Shown: positions 53,071 to 62,963 of the stretch, one piece after another
Position numbering within the stretch: position 1 is the stretch's first letter
Layout of the letters: the number at the start of each line of letters is the position of its first letter
Assembly (NCBI RefSeq): GCF_900142235.1
Contig: NZ_FRAE01000013.1
Coordinates: forward strand, 1-63,232
Length of the DNA: 63,232 nt
Origin: Tepidibacter formicigenes DSM 15518
GTDB lineage: Bacteria; Bacillota; Clostridia; Peptostreptococcales; Peptostreptococcaceae
Direction: 5' to 3'
Translations under genes and position numbers: made by a program
The notes under the pieces: generated by a model
Seen by the model: only the letters and a program-made list of their open reading frames with translations
Database searches by the model: none
What the model was told of the DNA's origin: nothing

Positions 53071-55733
53071 AGTACATCATCTCCAATTGACTTTACTTTA
53101 TTTTGAATATTATAAAGTGCATTCATAGCTTCAATAGGAGTCATATTTATAATATTTAATAATTTAATTTCTTTTAATATACTTTCTTTTTCAATATTCG
53201 AAAAAGAAAGTTGTTCATCTAAATCATTTTTTTCTTTTACAAGTTCTTGTTTTAGTTCTTTATTTTCATTGCTCGAAGATTGATAAGTTATAGCAGCTTC
53301 AGAGCAAATGTTTTTATTAACTATGTCATTTTTTTCTAAATCTTTTAGAATTTCATTTGCTCTCTTTATAACTTCAAAAGGTAAATCTGCAAGTTTTGCT
53401 ACATGTATTCCATAACTTTGATCAGCTCCACCTCTTATTATTTTTCTAAGAAATATAATATCTTCTCCTCTTTCTTCAACAGCAACACAATAATTCTTAA
53501 TTCCTTTAAATTTATCTTCAAGCTCAGTAAGCTCATGATAGTGAGTTGCAAATAAAGTTTTACAGCCTATTTTTTCATTTATATATTCAACAATAGCCCA
53601 TGCAAGACTTAATCCATCAAAAGTACTAGTACCTCTACCTATTTCATCTAATATTACTAAACTATTTTTAGTTGCATTTTTTAATATATGAGATACTTCT
53701 GTCATTTCAACCATAAATGTACTTTGACCTTGTGATAAATCGTCACTAGCTCCAACTCTTGTAAATATTCTATCAACTATAGGAATATCTGCACTTTCAG
53801 CTGGAACAAAGGATCCAATATGTGCAAGTAAACTAATTAATGAAACTTGTCTCATATAAGTAGATTTCCCTGCCATATTAGGTCCTGTTATTATTCCTAT
53901 TTTAAAATCCCCTGTATTAAGCTTAATATCATTTGGAACAAAATTTTCTTCTCCTATTATACTTTCAACAACAGGATGTCTTCCATCAATTATATTAAGT
54001 TCACCAGATGTATTTATACTAGGCTTACAATAATTATTTTCATATGCAACTTTTGCAAGAGAAGTTAAAACATCTATATAAGCTATTGTCTTTGCAACTT
54101 TTTGAATTCTATCTATATTCTTATATACTTTATTTCTAATATCTACAAATAATTCATATTCTAAGTCTTTAATTTTTTCTTCTGCATTTAATATTTTTTC
54201 TTCAATTTCTTTTAGTTCATCAGTTATAAATCTTTCCGCATTACTTAATGTTTGTTTTCTTATATAATTATTTGGAATTTCAAATTGTTTTAAATTTGCT
54301 TTTGTTATTTCTATATAATATCCAAAGACTTTATTAAATCCAATTTTTAAAGATTTAATACCTGTTCTTTCTTTTTCTCTATTTTCTATATTTTTTATTA
54401 AATAAGTTCCATTTGTAGATAACTCTCTCAAAGTTTTTATTCTTTCATCAAAACTAGATTTAATTATATTTCCATCTTTTAATGTAATAGACGGTTCTTC
54501 TAATAGTGAATTATCTATTAGTAAATAAATGTCTTTTAATTCATCTAATCCATTTATTAAATTTTTTATATATTTTGTGTCAGAATTTAGTAGTATATTT
54601 TTTATATTAGGTATTTTTTCTATAGATTCTTTTAAACTAACCATTTCTTTTGGATTTATTTTTTCAAATGCAAGTTTTCCACAAAGCCTTTCTATATCAT
54701 AGATATTCTTTAGTTCTTCACATATATCTTCTCTAAGAGTAAAATTATCTTTTATTTCTTCAATTAAATTAAGTCTTTCTTCTATTTTTTCTTTATTTAT
54801 TAAAGGTTGTTCAATCCATTTTCTAAGAAGCCTTCCCCCCATGGCAGTATTAGTTTTATCTAATACATATAAAAGCGATCCTTTTTTTTGCTTACTTCTC
54901 AAAGTTTCAGTAAGCTCTAAGTTTACTCTTGTAAACATATCAATAGACATATAATCTTTGGAGTTATACATACTTATATTATTTAAATTAGATGTTATTT
55001 GTTTTTGAGTATTGAATATATAATTTAAAAGCCCTATTAAACTATATTTAACTTCTAAAATATCTGATAGTCTTAAATTTTCAATATATTCTTTTGAAAA
55101 GTATTTATATAATATATCTTCATCTAAAGAATAGTAATAATTAGATTCTTTGTTCAAAAATATATTATTTAAAATTGATATTTTTTCTAACTTTTCACTT
55201 AAACTATTGTCATTATAAATTATTTCTTTAGGTTGAATTTTAGCTATTTCTTCCACTAAATTGTTTTCTTCTATACTTGTTGCATAAAAATCTCCTGTTG
55301 TTATATCTACATAAGAAATACCTACTTTATTATTATCAACATAAATCGACATTAAATAATTATTTTTCTTATTATCAAGTAAATTTTCTTCCATTACAGT
55401 TCCAGGACTTATTATTCTTACTACGTCTCTTTTTACAAGCCCTTTTGAAGCTGAGGCATCTTCAACTTGTTCACATATTGCAACCTTATATCCATTTTCA
55501 ATCAACTTAGAAATATAGGAGTTAGAAGAATGATATGGAACTCCACACATTGGAGCTCTTTCTTCAAGACCACAATTTTTTCCAGTTAAAGCAATTTCTA
55601 AAACTCTTGATGCAACAATTGCATCTTCAAAAAACATTTCATAAAAATCACCAAGCCTAAAAAACAATATACTATCTTCATAATTTTTTTTGATTTCGAA
55701 ATACTGTTTCATCATTGGTGTTAATTTTTTCAT
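53067..55733 (-). CDS. mutS: DNA mismatch repair protein MutS
   Basis: The 888-residue mismatch sensor has the Phe-X-Glu wedge in RLGDFYEMFFEDA near the N-terminus, connector, lever and clamp domains, and the C-terminal ATPase with Walker A GPNMAGKSTYMRQ, DEIGRGTSTFDG and the ATHYHEL motif. ATG at 55733 is preferred over the TTG at 55748 because GGGGG lies 8 nt before it. It is co-transcribed with mutL and follows miaB. A hairpin (55759-55785) sits between miaB and mutS and has no T run. Confidence 0.97.
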   Translation of the reverse strand: MKKLTPMMKQYFEIKKNYEDSILFFRLGDFYEMFFEDAIVASRVLEIALTGKNCGLEERAPMCGVPYHSSNSYISKLIENGYKVAICEQVEDASASKGLVKRDVVRIISPGTVMEENLLDNKKNNYLMSIYVDNNKVGISYVDITTGDFYATSIEENNLVEEIAKIQPKEIIYNDNSLSEKLEKISILNNIFLNKESNYYYSLDEDILYKYFSKEYIENLRLSDILEVKYSLIGLLNYIFNTQKQITSNLNNISMYNSKDYMSIDMFTRVNLELTETLRSKQKKGSLLYVLDKTNTAMGGRLLRKWIEQPLINKEKIEERLNLIEEIKDNFTLREDICEELKNIYDIERLCGKLAFEKINPKEMVSLKESIEKIPNIKNILLNSDTKYIKNLINGLDELKDIYLLIDNSLLEEPSITLKDGNIIKSSFDERIKTLRELSTNGTYLIKNIENREKERTGIKSLKIGFNKVFGYYIEITKANLKQFEIPNNYIRKQTLSNAERFITDELKEIEEKILNAEEKIKDLEYELFVDIRNKVYKNIDRIQKVAKTIAYIDVLTSLAKVAYENNYCKPSINTSGELNIIDGRHPVVESIIGEENFVPNDIKLNTGDFKIGIITGPNMAGKSTYMRQVSLISLLAHIGSFVPAESADIPIVDRIFTRVGASDDLSQGQSTFMVEMTEVSHILKNATKNSLVILDEIGRGTSTFDGLSLAWAIVEYINEKIGCKTLFATHYHELTELEDKFKGIKNYCVAVEERGEDIIFLRKIIRGGADQSYGIHVAKLADLPFEVIKRANEILKDLEKNDIVNKNICSEAAITYQSSSNENKELKQELVKEKNDLDEQLSFSNIEKESILKEIKLLNIINMTPIEAMNALYNIQNKVKSIGDDVL

Positions 55734-55758
55734 TTTAAAAACCCCCAATCTTTAGAAG

Positions 55759-55785
55759 AATAGCACTCAAAATTTGAGTGCTATT
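55759..55785 (-). other. Hairpin between miaB and mutS
   Basis: AATAGCACTCAAA and its complement pair with almost no loop and overlap the miaB stop codon. No U run follows on the minus strand, so it is probably not an efficient terminator; it may stabilise the miaB 3' end or mark a processing site within the operon. Confidence 0.5.
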
Positions 55786-57214
55786 TATTAACAACTATTC
55801 CGTTTAAGGAGAAAGTTTTAACTTCTGTTATTTTTACATCTACAAGCTTTCCTATTAAATCCTTACTTCCTTCAAAGTTAACTAGTTTATTTTGTCTTGT
55901 TCTTCCTGTAAGTTTAGTACTATCTGTTTTACTTTCTCCTTCAACTAAAACTTCTACTACTTTATCTTTATACCTCATATTCTTTTCTTTACTTATAGTA
56001 TTTACAACCTCTAATAGTCTATTAAATCTATCGTGTTTTATATCGTCTGGTATTTGATTTTCCATTTTAGCAGCAGGAGTACCTTTTCTTATAGAATATA
56101 TAAAAGTAAATGCAGAATCATATCTAACTTTTTGAACTACATCTAATGTATCTAAAAAGTCTTCTTCAGTTTCTCCTGGGAAACCAATCATTATATCAGT
56201 AGATAAAGCTATATCTGGTATTTCTTTTTTTATTTTTTCTACTAAATCAAGATAACTTTCTTTAGTATATTTTCTGTTCATTTTTTTTAAAACTTTAGTA
56301 CTTCCAGCTTGTACAGGAAGATGTAAAAACTCACATACTTTTTTACAATCTCTCATTGCATATATAAGATCATCAGATAAATCTTTAGGATGAGAAGTCA
56401 TAAATCTTATTCTTTCTATGCCTTCTATTTTATCTAAATCTCTTAAAAGGTCTGAAAATGAATAATCTGTATCAAAAGTATTTCCATAAGAATTTACATT
56501 TTGACCAAGAAGAGTTATTTCTTTAGTGCCATTTTTAGCAAGATCTTTAACTTCATTTATTATATCTTCTGGTTTTCTACTTCTTTCTCTTCCTCTTGTA
56601 TATGGTACTATACAATAAGTACAAAAATTATTACATCCATACGCTACATTAACAAATGCTTTTAATTCATACTTTCTATTACTTTCTAGTCCTTCTACAA
56701 CTTCTCCATCTACATCCCAAACATCAATTAGTATTTCACCAGATTGTAAAGATTCATAAAGAAGTTCTCCAAATTTATATAAATTATGTGTTCCAAATAC
56801 TAAATTAACATGATTGTATTTTTTCTTTATTTCTTCTACAACATGAGGTTGTTGCATCATACAACCACATACCGCTATTATAAGATTTGGATTTTTTTGT
56901 TTTATAGTTTTTAGATGCCCTAAGTTACCATATACTTTAAGTTCAGCATTTTCTCTTACTGCACAAGTATTATATATTATAAGGTCTGCTTCTTCAGCAT
57001 CCTTTGCTTTTTCATAACCCATTTTCGAAAGCATAGCATCTAATTTTTCAGAGTCATGCTCATTCATTTGACAACCATAGGTTACAGTGAGATGTTTTTT
57101 TCTCTTTCCAGTCATTTCAAAATATCTATCATTTTGACATTTTATCATTTCTATATATTTATCCTGTTCTCTTATTTTCTCTATAGGAACATGTATTTGC
57201 TTTCTTTTACCCAA
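55781..57214 (-). CDS. miaB: tRNA-2-methylthio-N6-dimethylallyladenosine synthase
   Basis: A 477-residue radical SAM methylthiotransferase. The N-terminal UPF0004 domain gives three auxiliary-cluster cysteines ([28 protein letters not shown]), the radical SAM centre is [18 protein letters not shown], and the C-terminal TRAM domain starts near LVEGESK. It acts on the MiaA product at A37. TTG is the start, after AAGGAGG. It opens the cluster miaB-mutS-mutL-miaA-hfq. Confidence 0.97.
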   Translation of the reverse strand: MGKRKQIHVPIEKIREQDKYIEMIKCQNDRYFEMTGKRKKHLTVTYGCQMNEHDSEKLDAMLSKMGYEKAKDAEEADLIIYNTCAVRENAELKVYGNLGHLKTIKQKNPNLIIAVCGCMMQQPHVVEEIKKKYNHVNLVFGTHNLYKFGELLYESLQSGEILIDVWDVDGEVVEGLESNRKYELKAFVNVAYGCNNFCTYCIVPYTRGRERSRKPEDIINEVKDLAKNGTKEITLLGQNVNSYGNTFDTDYSFSDLLRDLDKIEGIERIRFMTSHPKDLSDDLIYAMRDCKKVCEFLHLPVQAGSTKVLKKMNRKYTKESYLDLVEKIKKEIPDIALSTDIMIGFPGETEEDFLDTLDVVQKVRYDSAFTFIYSIRKGTPAAKMENQIPDDIKHDRFNRLLEVVNTISKEKNMRYKDKVVEVLVEGESKTDSTKLTGRTRQNKLVNFEGSKDLIGKLVDVKITEVKTFSLNGIVVNK

Positions 57215-57331
57215 CGTAATTCCTCCTTAATCGTCTTTTGTCTATCTATTTTTTAGATTCAAAGTTTATTATACCAAAATTATTTTAAAAAAAGAAGATA
57301 TTAAAATTTATTCTCAATTTAATTACATTTC

Positions 57332-57508
57332 TTACTTGAATTTTGATTTTATATTCTCTTTTTCTTTAGCTTTATTTATGTTTTTTTCTATTTTCTCAAC
57401 TTTTTTAGATATATTAGATATCATAAATAAAATATATAATACTCCCCATAATAAGCATATTGAACAAGCCGTATTTATAATTTGTAAAGTAAAATTAATT
57501 TTACTCAT
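57332..57508 (-). CDS. Small single-pass membrane protein, unknown
   Basis: A 58-residue protein with one helix (about 10-32) followed by a basic coiled tail (ISKKVEKIEKNINKAKEKENIKSKFK). ATG at 57508 is chosen because GAGGTGAT stands directly before it; a longer reading frame upstream has no ribosome site. It lies between miaB and a divergent DUF421 gene. No family recognised. Confidence 0.55.
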   Translation of the reverse strand: MSKINFTLQIINTACSICLLWGVLYILFMISNISKKVEKIEKNINKAKEKENIKSKFK

Positions 57509-57615
57509 TAATATCACCTCAATAAAAATATTTAGTTTATATATTCTACTATTTTTAAATAGCAATTTAGAATAAAAAAAGATTATATGGAGAAAATTTA
57601 ATTATCAAAATATAT

Positions 57616-57638
57616 ATTTCGAGGAGATATTCGAAATG
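57616..57638 (+). promoter_or_regulatory. Start-site hairpin of the DUF421 gene
   Basis: ATTTCGA (57616-57622) can pair with TCGAAAT (57631-57637), with the ribosome site GGAGATAT as the loop and the ATG at 57636 partly in the stem. It could limit initiation or respond to temperature or a protein. This is visible in the sequence only; no function is shown. Confidence 0.4.
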
Positions 57639-58313
57639 ATTACTATATTAATAAGAACTTTAATATTATATACATTTGTACTAATTAGCGTAAGAATTAT
57701 GGGCAAAGGTGAGTTATCTGAAATGCAACCTTTTGAATTAGTGGTTACATTAATGATAGCTGAGCTTGCTGCACTTCCAATGGAAGACATTCGACTACCT
57801 TTAATCAATGGAATTGTTGCTATAATTACAATATTATTTGCTCAAATAATTATTTCTTATGTGAATTTAAAAAGCGAAAAGGCTAGAAAAATTATATGTG
57901 GAAAACCAAGCCTATTAATAAATAAAGGAATAATTAATGAAAAAGAGCTTAGACGTCTTAGAATTAACATGAATGATTTGATTGAACAATTAAGAATTAA
58001 AGATTATCCAGTTATTCAAGATATTGAGTATGCAATACTTGAAACCAACGGAGATTTAAGCATAATACCAAAATCAAATAAAAGACCTGTAACTGTAGAA
58101 GATGTGAAAGCAAATCCTCCTTATGAAGGTCTACCTGTATCTCTTATTATTGATGGAAATATAAATTACGATAATCTCAAAAAAATAAGTCTCAATATTT
58201 CTTGGCTTCAAGAAGAGCTTAAAAAACAAGGGATTAATGACCCTAAAGAAGTACTTTTTTCTTATATAGATGAAACTAAAAATATATTTGTACAAAAAAA
58301 AGATAAAAGTTAA
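57636..58313 (+). CDS. DUF421 family membrane protein (YetF-like)
   Basis: A 225-residue protein with about three N-terminal helices (5-22, 35-52 and 58-80), the family motif KGELSEMQPFELVVTLMIAELAALP, and a cytoplasmic domain with GKPSLLINKGIINEKELRRLRI. It belongs to the DUF421/YetF family common in spore formers; some relatives are in spore germination or membrane-associated roles, but function is open. The DUF4363 gene follows 13 nt later, as usual. Confidence 0.88.
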   Translation: MITILIRTLILYTFVLISVRIMGKGELSEMQPFELVVTLMIAELAALPMEDIRLPLINGIVAIITILFAQIIISYVNLKSEKARKIICGKPSLLINKGIINEKELRRLRINMNDLIEQLRIKDYPVIQDIEYAILETNGDLSIIPKSNKRPVTVEDVKANPPYEGLPVSLIIDGNINYDNLKKISLNISWLQEELKKQGINDPKEVLFSYIDETKNIFVQKKDKS

Positions 58314-58326
58314 AGGAGTAATTCTT

Positions 58327-58707
58327 ATGAAAACTATTATTCCTGTAGTTATATTAGTTATTCTTATAATAGGAGCATGGTTTTTTACATACAAACATAT
58401 TGAAGATTATTCTTCAGATTTTATATATTCTTTAGATAAAATAAGTAAAAATATTAAAAATAGTAATTGGGAAGATTCTTATGATGAATTTTTAAGAATG
58501 AAAAAAAAATGGAAAAGAATAAAAAATACTTGGGATTTGCTAATAGATCATCAAGAAGTTGAAAGTATAAATTTAATCATAGAAAAAATAAACACATATA
58601 TGGAGTTAAAAAATCTAGATTTAACTCTTAATGAAATAACTATTTTGAAAGAAGTATTTCGTATTATTATAGAAAAAGAGAGTTTTAAATTAACAAATAT
58701 ATTTTAA
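58327..58707 (+). CDS. DUF4363 family protein
   Basis: A 126-residue protein has one N-terminal helix (about 4-21) and then helical hairpins (DFIYSLDKISKNIKNSNWEDSYDEFLRMKKKWKRIKNTW), which is the DUF4363 pattern: membrane-anchored and outside-facing. It almost always follows DUF421 genes. ATG at 58327 is chosen because AAAGGAG lies before it; a longer open frame overlaps DUF421. Closed by a strong terminator. Confidence 0.82.
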   Translation: MKTIIPVVILVILIIGAWFFTYKHIEDYSSDFIYSLDKISKNIKNSNWEDSYDEFLRMKKKWKRIKNTWDLLIDHQEVESINLIIEKINTYMELKNLDLTLNEITILKEVFRIIIEKESFKLTNIF

Positions 58708-58744
58708 ATAGACACTATCATTTTAAGGATAGTGTCTATTAACC
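58707..58744 (+). terminator. Terminator after the DUF421-DUF4363 pair
   Basis: AATAGACACTATC and its complement GATAGTGTCTATT pair without mismatch around ATTTTAAG. The T run is poor on the plus strand, so termination may be partial. Confidence 0.7.
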
Positions 58745-58793
58745 ATCAATCTTTATAAAATCTAATTATGCATTTCTTAAACAATACATAATT

Positions 58794-59531
58794 TTAATAC
58801 TCTACTTCTAGCAAATATAATCCTTTAGCTGGAGCTGTTGGACCTGCCAATTTTCTATCTTTACTCAATAAAATATAATTAACATTTTCTGGTTTCATAT
58901 TTCCAAGTCCTACCTCTAAAAGAGTTCCAACTATAATTCTTACCATATTATACAAAAATCCATTTCCATGAACTATTATTTCTATCAAATTACCTTTTTC
59001 TATTATATCTATTGAATAGATAGTCCTTATATTGGATTTCTTTTTAGATTTTGAGGATCTAAAACTTGTAAAATCATGTTCTCCAATAATAAATAAAGAA
59101 GCTTTTTTCATAGCGTCTATATCTAACTTTTCAGATATATGTGTTGTATATTTTCTAAGAAAAGGATTGTGATATATATCATTATATATTTTATATATAT
59201 ACTTTTTTGAAGAAGCATTATATCTTGAATGAAACCTTTCTTCAACTTCTTCAATATTTGTAACTACTATATCTTGTGGAAGATATTTGTATAAATATTC
59301 TATCATTTCTGAAGTAGTCATTTTTGAGTTAGTTTTAAAATTTGCTACTTGTCCTAAAGCATGAACTCCTACATCTGTTCTTCCAGAGCCTATTATCTCT
59401 ATTTTTTCACTTGTCATTTTTGAAAGTACATTCTCTATTTTAGATTGTATTGTCATATCAGTATGTCCAAGCCTTTGCCATCCACTATACCTTGACCCAT
59501 CATATTGAATAGTCAACTTAATATTTCTCAT
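58794..59531 (-). CDS. truA: tRNA pseudouridine(38-40) synthase
   Basis: A 245-residue TruA with catalytic D53 in GSGRTDVGVHALGQVANF, preceded by QYDGSRYSGWQR and followed by NGFLYNMVRIIVGTLLEVG. It converts U38-U40 in the anticodon arm. Length is normal and every motif is present. ATG follows AAAGGAT. It is the last gene of a leftward unit after the two-component system (20 nt spacing to the kinase gene). Confidence 0.96.
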   Translation of the reverse strand: MRNIKLTIQYDGSRYSGWQRLGHTDMTIQSKIENVLSKMTSEKIEIIGSGRTDVGVHALGQVANFKTNSKMTTSEMIEYLYKYLPQDIVVTNIEEVEERFHSRYNASSKKYIYKIYNDIYHNPFLRKYTTHISEKLDIDAMKKASLFIIGEHDFTSFRSSKSKKKSNIRTIYSIDIIEKGNLIEIIVHGNGFLYNMVRIIVGTLLEVGLGNMKPENVNYILLSKDRKLAGPTAPAKGLYLLEVEY

Positions 59532-59551
59532 TTTTATTACATCCTTTCTGT

Positions 59552-60925
59552 TTAAAGTTTTATTTTAACTTTAGTTCCTTTTCCTTTTTCGCTTTCTATA
59601 TTCATATCTCCTCCATGAAGTTTTATTATTTCGTAAGATATGGAAAGTCCTAATCCGCTTCCTGATTTATTAGGGTCTTCTTGATAGAACTTTTTCATAA
59701 CTTTTTTAATATTTTGCTTTTCTATTCCTTCTCCATTATCTTCAACTTCTATAAATACATGATTTTCACTTTGAAAAACTTTAACATGTATGTATCCATT
59801 TGTTTTTGTAAATTTCAAAGAATTTTCAATTAAGTTTATGAAAACTTGTTTCAATCGATCACTGTCTCCTTTGATTTCTTTTATATCATTTATAATTTTT
59901 AATGAAAGATTTATATTTTTTTCATTAGCTCTTAATTTAAATTGATTTACTATGTTTTCTAAAAGACTTTTTATATTAACATTTTCAATATTGATATGAA
60001 TGTTTCCACCTTGTATTTTCGAAAAATCAAGTAACTCTTCTACTAATTTGATAAGTCTATCTGTTTCGTCTTGTATTATTTTAAGCCCAATTTTAACTTC
60101 TTCTTCATCACCTCCGTAAGAAAGTGTTTCACTCCAACCTTTTATAGATGTGAGAGGAGTTCTCAATTCGTGAGATATAGATGATATAAATTCATTTTTT
60201 ATTTGTTCACTTTTTTCAATTTCTTCAGCCATATAGCTAAATGTTTTGGCAAGTTCACCAATTTCATCATTTGATAGTTTTTTTGGTCTTGCTTTGTAGT
60301 TACCACTGGCCAATTCTGTTGCAGCATTTTTAAGTTCAGTTATGGGATCAACTATACTTTTACCAAGAACTAAACTAAAAATTAGAACAAAAGTAAGAAC
60401 TGCTAATCCAGCAATAAAAACAATTATTTCTATACTAATAAGTGATTTCTTTATCTTTTCAGTAGATACACTATACCTTAATATTCCTTCTGTTTTTTCA
60501 TTAAATTTAAGAGGTATAGAAATAGCCATTATACTTTCACCTTGTTCTCCTTGTGTACCTTTAAATACATATAGGTTTCCTTTAAGGGCTTCCTTAACAT
60601 CTAAAGTGTCTATTTTTTCTTTTGTATAGAAACCATATGAATCAACTAATACCCTTTTATTATTATCAATAACTTGTATCTTTGTTTTTTCATCTTTTAA
60701 AATAAGATTCTTATAAATATGTCTTATTTTATTTTCAAATGGAGCATAGGCCATATATTTATTATAAAAATCAGAAGATAAATTAGCTTTATTTAATAGA
60801 TAATATTCAACTGAATTATAGTAATAATTTCTTACATAGAAAATAAAAAAAGCTTCTAGAACGAAAACAGTCATAAAAATTATTATACACGAATTTAAAA
60901 GTATTTTCTTTTTTATGCTATTCAA
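59552..60925 (-). CDS. Sensor histidine kinase with HAMP
   Basis: This 457-residue kinase has two helices (about 9-31 and 163-186) framing an extracellular sensor domain of about 130 residues, a HAMP domain (187-238), the HisKA box with H252 (SSISHELRTPLTSIKGW) and an ATPase with N-box FINLIENSLKFT, G1 DNGEGI and G2 SGSGLGLSISYEI. It pairs with the OmpR-family regulator whose gene ends 1 nt before it. The signal is unknown; the lipoprotein encoded upstream could relay it. Confidence 0.92.
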   Translation of the reverse strand: MNSIKKKILLNSCIIIFMTVFVLEAFFIFYVRNYYYNSVEYYLLNKANLSSDFYNKYMAYAPFENKIRHIYKNLILKDEKTKIQVIDNNKRVLVDSYGFYTKEKIDTLDVKEALKGNLYVFKGTQGEQGESIMAISIPLKFNEKTEGILRYSVSTEKIKKSLISIEIIVFIAGLAVLTFVLIFSLVLGKSIVDPITELKNAATELASGNYKARPKKLSNDEIGELAKTFSYMAEEIEKSEQIKNEFISSISHELRTPLTSIKGWSETLSYGGDEEEVKIGLKIIQDETDRLIKLVEELLDFSKIQGGNIHINIENVNIKSLLENIVNQFKLRANEKNINLSLKIINDIKEIKGDSDRLKQVFINLIENSLKFTKTNGYIHVKVFQSENHVFIEVEDNGEGIEKQNIKKVMKKFYQEDPNKSGSGLGLSISYEIIKLHGGDMNIESEKGKGTKVKIKL

Positions 60926-60926
60926 A

Positions 60927-61616
60927 CTAATCTTCCTTTCTTAAACAATAGCCATATCCCCATACTGTTTGAAGATACTTAGGTTTTGATGGATTTTCTT
61001 CTATCTTACTTCTAATTCTCCTAATATTAACATCTACAATTTTCAAATCTCCAATATAATTTTTCCCCCATATTGCATCTAAAAGTTCATCTCTACTTAT
61101 AGATTTTCCCTCATTTTTAATTAAATATTTTATTATAGAAAATTCAGTTGGTGTTATTTCTATTTCTCTATCTTCTTTAAATAATTTTCTCTGACTTAAG
61201 TCTAAAGTAAAAGGATCACATATTATTAATTGATTTTGAGAATTGTCCTTTTTTAGTCTTCTTAAAAGAGCGTTAATTCTTGCTAATAGTTCTTTTGGAC
61301 TAAAAGGCTTAACTATATAATCATCAGCACCAGAATTTAAACCAATTATCTTATCATTTTCTTGTCCTTTAGCTGTTAGCATTATAATTCCAATGTTATC
61401 ATAATTTTCTCTTATAAATTCACATACCTGGATTCCACTTATACCAGGAAGCATAACATCTAATAAGGCAATATCTATTTTGTTTGTTTTAACTTTTTCT
61501 ATAGCTTCTTCTCCCGTAGGTGCTTCAATAACCTCATACCCTCCTCTTTTTAGATTAATACTAACAAAGCTTCTTATTCCAATTTCATCCTCTAAAACTA
61601 ATACCTTAAAACTCAT
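60927..61616 (-). CDS. OmpR/PhoB-family response regulator
   Basis: The 229-residue regulator has a receiver (acidic pair in LVLEDEIGI, phosphoacceptor D53 in ALLDVMLPG, K in IVKPFSPKE) and a winged-helix output domain (ITPTEFSIIKYLIKNEGKSISRDELLDAIWG, then VDVNIRRIRSKIEENPSKPKYLQTVWGYGYCL). It would bind tandem direct repeats; the boxes at 6573-6612 are of the right type, but a link is only a guess. ATG follows GAGGTGAT. Confidence 0.94.
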   Translation of the reverse strand: MSFKVLVLEDEIGIRSFVSINLKRGGYEVIEAPTGEEAIEKVKTNKIDIALLDVMLPGISGIQVCEFIRENYDNIGIIMLTAKGQENDKIIGLNSGADDYIVKPFSPKELLARINALLRRLKKDNSQNQLIICDPFTLDLSQRKLFKEDREIEITPTEFSIIKYLIKNEGKSISRDELLDAIWGKNYIGDLKIVDVNIRRIRSKIEENPSKPKYLQTVWGYGYCLRKED

Positions 61617-61631
61617 GTAATCACCTCAAGT

Positions 61632-62963
61632 TTAATATAACAATTTAAAATTTTTGTGTATATTTTCTCTATCTACATAAAAATCTTTATTTCTATCTAG
61701 ATATTTATTATTTAAGAATGCAACAAAAACTGTCTTTTTATTTTCACCTAAATATATAAACTTTTTATTTTGTTCATTTAGTTTTTTCTCTTCTTTTTTC
61801 CAGTTATTTTTCTCAAAATACTCTATGGTTAATATTTCATTTTTTATATTTTTACTTTTTTCTAAGCTATAAAAAACTACTCTTTTTTGATTATTAATAT
61901 TATATTCTTTTAGGGTAAACTTATCTTTCCAGTTTTGTGGCAAATCAAATCTATAACCTTCATCATAATCATAATAGTTTTCAACAACAAAACGTAAGCC
62001 TTCTTTTTCATCCCATTTATACCAGGTATTAAGCCATGGTATATTTACCAAAGCTTCTTCTTCGTATCCTATAGGTTGAGTTAAAACTCCTATTTCTATT
62101 ACTTTATCACTGTCTATGTCATTACTTCCAACTGGATATATTTGATATGTTTTGGAAATAGAGTCTTTAAAAGCATTTTTAAGCTTATTATTTTCTAAAA
62201 ATATAAGTTGCGTATATGCACTATGTGAGCCTAATGGAATATCAATAAATATTCCTTTCTTATTTTCAGATGCCTTACCTACCTTGATATTAGAATATCC
62301 TATTTCATAATTTGCTTGAATATTTATTTTATCAATAAATTTTAATTTATCTATAACATAGTTGTATACACTTAAAGTAATAACTAGTCTTTTAGAGTCA
62401 TAACTGAAAAGAAAAATATCTAGTTTGCCATCATTGTTAAGATCATCAATTTCTATTCCTCTATACTTACCATTAAAAATTCTTTTTATTTTGCTTTGTT
62501 TCATAGTATATATAGATTTAATTTTAGCATAATCTCCATAATCCCAACTTACTATTATTTCACTTTTTCCATCTTTGTTTAAATCATAAAAACTTGCATA
62601 GCTTATATCAAATCCTTCTCCTTTTACTAAATCTATCATTTTCCAACTATTGTTGATTTTCTTCAATATAATAAATCCTATTTCAAAGTTTTTCTCTTGC
62701 TCTTCATAAAATGCTACAATTTCATCTTGGTTATCTCCATCAATATCAACTTTATTTATGGCTCCCGCTTCTTTACAATCAAGAGGAATGGTAAGGTTAG
62801 ATCCCTGAGGTAAAAACTTTTCAATTGATTCTTTTATTATTTCTTTTTCAACTTTACTTTTAGGTTTTTCTATTAATTGTTCAGGTGTTGAAAGTTTATA
62901 ACATCCTGTTAATACAAAAGTTATTGACATAAACAAGACTGAAAATTTAAGTATTTTATTCAC
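61632..62963 (-). CDS. Lipoprotein with integrin-like FG-GAP/VCBS calcium-type repeats
   Basis: The 443-residue lipoprotein (lipobox VLTGC, C21) carries repeated acidic loops, DIDGDNQDEIVAFYEEQ, DLNKDGKSEIIVSWD, DLNNDGKLDIFLFSYD and DIDSDKVIEIGV, which are EF-hand-like calcium loops of FG-GAP/VCBS beta-propellers. It is secreted and membrane-anchored. Its gene lies 15 nt upstream of the response regulator in the same direction, so it likely belongs to that signalling unit as an outer sensor or a regulated target. No enzyme motif is evident. Confidence 0.82.
   Translation of the reverse strand: MNKILKFSVLFMSITFVLTGCYKLSTPEQLIEKPKSKVEKEIIKESIEKFLPQGSNLTIPLDCKEAGAINKVDIDGDNQDEIVAFYEEQEKNFEIGFIILKKINNSWKMIDLVKGEGFDISYASFYDLNKDGKSEIIVSWDYGDYAKIKSIYTMKQSKIKRIFNGKYRGIEIDDLNNDGKLDIFLFSYDSKRLVITLSVYNYVIDKLKFIDKINIQANYEIGYSNIKVGKASENKKGIFIDIPLGSHSAYTQLIFLENNKLKNAFKDSISKTYQIYPVGSNDIDSDKVIEIGVLTQPIGYEEEALVNIPWLNTWYKWDEKEGLRFVVENYYDYDEGYRFDLPQNWKDKFTLKEYNINNQKRVVFYSLEKSKNIKNEILTIEYFEKNNWKKEEKKLNEQNKKFIYLGENKKTVFVAFLNNKYLDRNKDFYVDRENIHKNFKLLY

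Noticed and set aside
58270-58326. Upstream extension of the DUF4363 protein
   Set aside because: It overlaps the DUF421 gene and disrupts the normal N-terminal helix; the ATG at 58327 has AAAGGAG.
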